This document shows, piece after piece, positions 61,617 to 64,000 of a stretch of 64,000 nucleotides of DNA (positions are counted from its first letter, which is position 1; each line of letters opens with the position of its first letter). Source of the DNA: JANQPX01 sp039197065 (GTDB lineage: Bacteria; Pseudomonadota; Alphaproteobacteria; Geminicoccales; Geminicoccaceae); the NCBI GenBank assembly GCA_039197065.1, contig JBCCUL010000032.1, forward strand, positions 55,838 to 119,837, in the 5' to 3' direction. The translations under genes were made by a program, and so were the position numbers. A model generated the notes under the pieces. That model was given only the letters and a program-made list of their open reading frames with translations, had not been told where the DNA came from and ran no database searches.

Positions 61617-61958
61617 CTAGTAGGGATCTGCAGGACCGTCGTTCGCCGCCAATGTCGGCTGAAGCGGCGCTGGCATCAGGCCTTCGATCAGAAGCTGCTG
61701 ATCAAAGGCCGGCTCGAAGATCGGCCGTTCCGACCTGACCACGGCGCCGACGAGATCCCGAAACGCTTCAGCGGTGAACTGACTTTCGGGATAGCGGCGG
61801 AGGAAATCGCGATATGCTGTCTCGGTATTTTCGGCGCGTGCTCTCTCAAACGCCTGCTGCTCGGCGTTGGCCGAATCTTGAGCGATGCCGCCTTTGGAGA
61901 CGGAGCCAAGGATCATGGCGACAACCAACGCCCACCAGCGAGTCACCGACTTTGCCAT
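61617..61958 (-). CDS. Small secreted protein, first gene of the caspase operon
   Basis: 113 residues with AGAGGGC before the ATG. A signal peptide ends near GGIAQD. The mature part has one TPR-like helical hairpin (AFERARAENTETAYRDFLRR, then YPESQFTAEAFRDL) and a Pro-rich C-terminus. It lies 38 bp upstream of the caspase-Sel1 gene on the same strand, so it is probably an accessory factor of that protein. Confidence 0.75.
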   Translation of the reverse strand: MAKSVTRWWALVVAMILGSVSKGGIAQDSANAEQQAFERARAENTETAYRDFLRRYPESQFTAEAFRDLVGAVVRSERPIFEPAFDQQLLIEGLMPAPLQPTLAANDGPADPY

Positions 61959-62108
61959 CTTGTGCCCTCTCGTCCGATTTTCTTGTCATTGAATACGGGA
62001 TAGGTATAAGCCTCATTCGGTAAAACGTCACCCTGAGGATGGCGATAGGACGTACGGAAGAGGCAGGTTTTTTTAAAATTATCGAGTTTCAGGTGGAAAA
62101 ATTCAACT

Positions 62109-63269
62109 ATGCATCAACTGGTGTTCTATCCGGACTACCGACGCGCCAATCCGTATCAGACGCTGCTCTACGGCCATGTCGATCCGGTTTTCGCCGTGAA
62201 GCCCGGTACGATCGAGGATGCGCGGCCGCTGCTTGACCTGAAAAGCCGCCGTGATGGCGAGGTCATCTTTCATCTGCATTGGGAAGACTCGGCTCTGCGC
62301 GCGATCAAGGACGCCGATGAGGCGGAGCGCGCGGCAAGGCGGTTTATGATCGAACTCGATCGGTTCGTCGAAGCTGGCGGCCGGCTGGTCTGGACCAAGC
62401 ACAATCTTCGCCCCCATGACTTTATTCATGCCGAGTTGGCCGAAGAGATCAGCGCTATCGTTGCGGCGAACGCCGAGGCGATCATCGTACACTCGCCTGC
62501 GGCCATCCATGCCGTCGGTGAACATTATCAGATTGATCGAAAACGATTTTCTCTGCAGATCCACGGCAACTATCGGAAGCACTACCCGACGCTTGCGCGC
62601 TCATCCGCTCGGGAACGACTAGGCCTGGATCCCGACCGGCGTTGCCTTTTGCTGTTCGGCAGGATCACGGCCTATAAGGGCGGCGATCTTCTGGTTCGCG
62701 CTTTGAACGATCTTGATGATCCGTCACTTCATCTTCTGGTAGTCGGAAAACAGCCCTTCGAAGCGCTTGACGTTCCGGTAAGTCTGAAAGACCGGGTGAC
62801 GATGATCGACCGGTTCGTGGATGACCGGGAAGTCGCGGAAGCGTTTGCGGCTGCGGATGCCGTCGCATTGCCGTATCAGGAGATTTTGACCTCGGGCACG
62901 CTTTTTCTCGCCATGGGCGCTGAGCGTCCGGTCATCGTGCCGCGTCTTCCCACGCTCCTGGAGTTTGCCAATGAAGAGGTGGCGTTCAGCTACCGCCCGG
63001 ATGACGTCGCGAGCCTGATCGAGGCCCTTCAGGCATTCGCGCAGACGTCAGATGATCAGCTTTCGGCGATGGGGCGACGGGCCGGTCTGCTTACAGAGAG
63101 CCATGACTGGCATCTCGCGGGACGTCAGCTCAGCGACATTCTACACGGCCTCCTGGCGCGGCGCCCGCGCGAAACATTCGGTCGGATCGCCCAGACCGAT
63201 CGAACGCAGGCCACAGCGCCCGGCTATCTGACCAGGTTGACCGATCCGATGCTCGATGCGGCGGACTGA
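62109..63269 (+). CDS. Glycosyltransferase family 4/GT-B type
   Basis: 386 residues with AGGTGGA before the ATG. The N-terminal half carries VFYPDYRRANPYQTLLYGHV and LVWTKHNLRPHD. The C-terminal half has the GT-B donor-site features: LLFGRITAYKGGDLLVRALN, LHLLVVGKQPFEAL and LPYQEILTSGTLFLAMGAER. It probably uses a nucleotide sugar in surface polysaccharide synthesis. It begins a rightward pair with the small gene 3 bp downstream. Confidence 0.87.
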   Translation: MHQLVFYPDYRRANPYQTLLYGHVDPVFAVKPGTIEDARPLLDLKSRRDGEVIFHLHWEDSALRAIKDADEAERAARRFMIELDRFVEAGGRLVWTKHNLRPHDFIHAELAEEISAIVAANAEAIIVHSPAAIHAVGEHYQIDRKRFSLQIHGNYRKHYPTLARSSARERLGLDPDRRCLLLFGRITAYKGGDLLVRALNDLDDPSLHLLVVGKQPFEALDVPVSLKDRVTMIDRFVDDREVAEAFAAADAVALPYQEILTSGTLFLAMGAERPVIVPRLPTLLEFANEEVAFSYRPDDVASLIEALQAFAQTSDDQLSAMGRRAGLLTESHDWHLAGRQLSDILHGLLARRPRETFGRIAQTDRTQATAPGYLTRLTDPMLDAAD

Positions 63270-63272
63270 GCC

Positions 63273-63746
63273 GTGAGTGAGCGCATCCGTCATAGTTGGC
63301 CGTGGTCGCGGGATCGCGGGCATCGGGAGGCTGAAGCGCCCGAGCCGGTCGCAGCCGAGCCCGCTTTGCCCGCACCAGCCGTTCTTCTCGAGACGAGCCA
63401 GCTTCGCGCACGCTATGACGTGTCGGCAGCGCCGGCGTTTATGTTCATCAGCCTGTTCGGCATGACCAGTGAAGCGATTGCCGAACGCGCCGATCTCGTC
63501 GACGAGGAGCTTCGTCAAAAGAGGCTCGTTCCGATTTATCTGGTCGATGAAGCCGAGTTTTCGCCGCTTCGGGCCGAGCAGCGTCTATTTGAATATCTGC
63601 CGTCGCATTGGCACGGTAAGCGCCGGTCGTCCGATCTGGACTGGCCCTTCTATCTGCGTCGACGCTATCTCCTGCTCCAGGCGAAGTGGCAGCCGGTCGG
63701 CAGGATCGATTTCGGCGACATCCCCGATTGGATGCCTGTGGTGTGA
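63273..63746 (+). CDS. Small hypothetical protein paired with the glycosyltransferase
   Basis: 157 residues from a GTG three bases after the glycosyltransferase stop, so translation is coupled. After a variable N-terminus it reads FMFISLFGMTSEAIAERADL, LVPIYLVDEAEFSPLR, FEYLPSHWHGKR and LRRRYLLLQAKWQP. I have the impression of a small conserved domain found beside surface-polysaccharide glycosyltransferases, but I cannot name it. Its TGA stop lies inside the opening palindrome of post-stop repeat copy B. Confidence 0.72.
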   Translation: MSERIRHSWPWSRDRGHREAEAPEPVAAEPALPAPAVLLETSQLRARYDVSAAPAFMFISLFGMTSEAIAERADLVDEELRQKRLVPIYLVDEAEFSPLRAEQRLFEYLPSHWHGKRRSSDLDWPFYLRRRYLLLQAKWQPVGRIDFGDIPDWMPVV

Positions 63747-63818
63747 CCACGGCATGGGTTTTTGGCGGCCTTCGAAGAACGTGCTGATGATTGACGGGTA
63801 TGCGGTTTGCTGTCGGGA
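63738..63818 (+). repeat. Post-stop repeat, family 2, copy B
   Basis: Begins GTGGTGTGACCAC, whose TGA is the stop codon of the preceding gene. It continues GGCATGGGTTT, TTCGAAGAACG, GACGGGTATGCGG and TGTCGGGA. Same block order and length (81 bp) as copies A and C. Confidence 0.85.
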
Positions 63819-63865
63819 TGAAGCTTAGGTCCGCCCTGATGTTCGTCGCTAGGAACTAAACGCGA

Positions 63866-63894
63866 AAACGCCCCGGCCATGGACCGGGGCGTTT
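63866..63894. terminator. Bidirectional intrinsic terminator
   Basis: Stem AAACGCCCCGG / CCGGGGCGTTT of 11 perfect pairs with a 7-base loop, followed by CCTTTC. It lies between the glycosyltransferase pair and a convergent gene at the right edge. Confidence 0.9.
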
Positions 63895-63919
63895 CCTTTC
63901 GGGGGGTGTTTTTGGTGGT

Positions 63920-64000
63920 TTAGCAGTCCTGGCCGACGAAGGAACCGATGTCCTGGCAGGCCGTCGAGTTGGTGCCTGAGGCGTTGTTGTAGTTTTCATA
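63920..64000 (-). CDS. C-terminal end of a leftward gene cut by the right edge
   Basis: Reading leftwards, 26 codons enter from the edge and stop at a TAA ending at 63920. The tail is Asn/Gly/Ser-rich then ACQDIGSFVGQDC, with two cysteines ten residues apart. This looks like the end of an exported, disulfide-containing protein. The terminator at 63866-63894 supports a real gene ending here. Nothing more can be said. Confidence 0.6.
   Translation of the reverse strand, partial: YENYNNASGTNSTACQDIGSFVGQDC

Overview
The window comes from a GC-rich alphaproteobacterium. The evidence is the gene orders recG / sdhE / mfd and histone deacetylase-like / xseB / ispA / dxs / tlyA, a DUF3750 protein, frequent GTG and TTG starts, and consistently high G+C at third positions. 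I cannot name the genus. There are no rRNA or tRNA genes, insertion sequences, prophage genes or CRISPR arrays that I can see. Both ends cut through genes.

Layout. 0-5.5 kb is a leftward block: a truncated PA2779-type protein, a zinc-ribbon membrane protein, an SPFH/GYF protein, TelA, XpaC and a small lipoprotein. 5.8-12.5 kb holds mostly exported or membrane proteins of poorly known function: DUF3750, a trypsin-like lipoprotein, two tandem paralogous secreted proteins, a coiled-coil protein and DUF502. 12.7-24.3 kb is a housekeeping core: RecG, SdhE, Mfd, deacetylase-like protein, XseB, IspA, Dxs, cupin, TlyA. 24.4-29.1 kb is a GldA/F/G-like ABC exporter with a DUF4340 protein. 29.2-31.6 kb has a CRP-type regulator, a GST and an aldo/keto reductase. 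31.6-36.6 kb has astA divergent from paaABCDE (phenylacetyl-CoA epoxidase). 37.0-39.1 kb is a decayed DUF4062-TPR gene. 39.2-47.9 kb holds an aldehyde dehydrogenase, cytochrome c, PrfC, an orphan histidine kinase, a BenE transporter and a class III nucleotide cyclase.

47.9-63.8 kb is the least familiar part. A compact four-gene leftward operon encodes two proteins I cannot place, a membrane protein whose N-terminal half resembles a Lon/S16 Ser-Lys protease fold, and a secreted protein. Beside it are an OmpA-type protein, a small secreted protein, a CsgG-like lipoprotein with peptidoglycan-binding and DUF4384 domains, a large two-domain glycosyltransferase, a lipoprotein, a secreted caspase-Sel1-peptidoglycan-binding protein, a small secreted protein, and a second glycosyltransferase with a small partner. 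I read this as a candidate cell-envelope system combining proteolysis, wall anchoring, an outer-membrane export pore and surface glycosylation. That is inference from domain content and adjacency.

Three non-coding repeat families run through the window. (1) A ~75 bp imperfect palindrome occurs three times between genes. (2) An ~80 bp element opening with the palindrome GTGGYGTGRCCAC occurs five times, always starting at the stop codon of the preceding gene and oriented with it. (3) An 18 bp tandem unit occurs in two arrays, each unit carrying a small dyad whose arms covary. The window also contains what looks like a cAMP circuit: a class III cyclase, a regulator keeping the E. coli CRP recognition residues R-E-T-V-x-R, and a perfect TGTGA-N6-TCACA site upstream of the protease lipoprotein.
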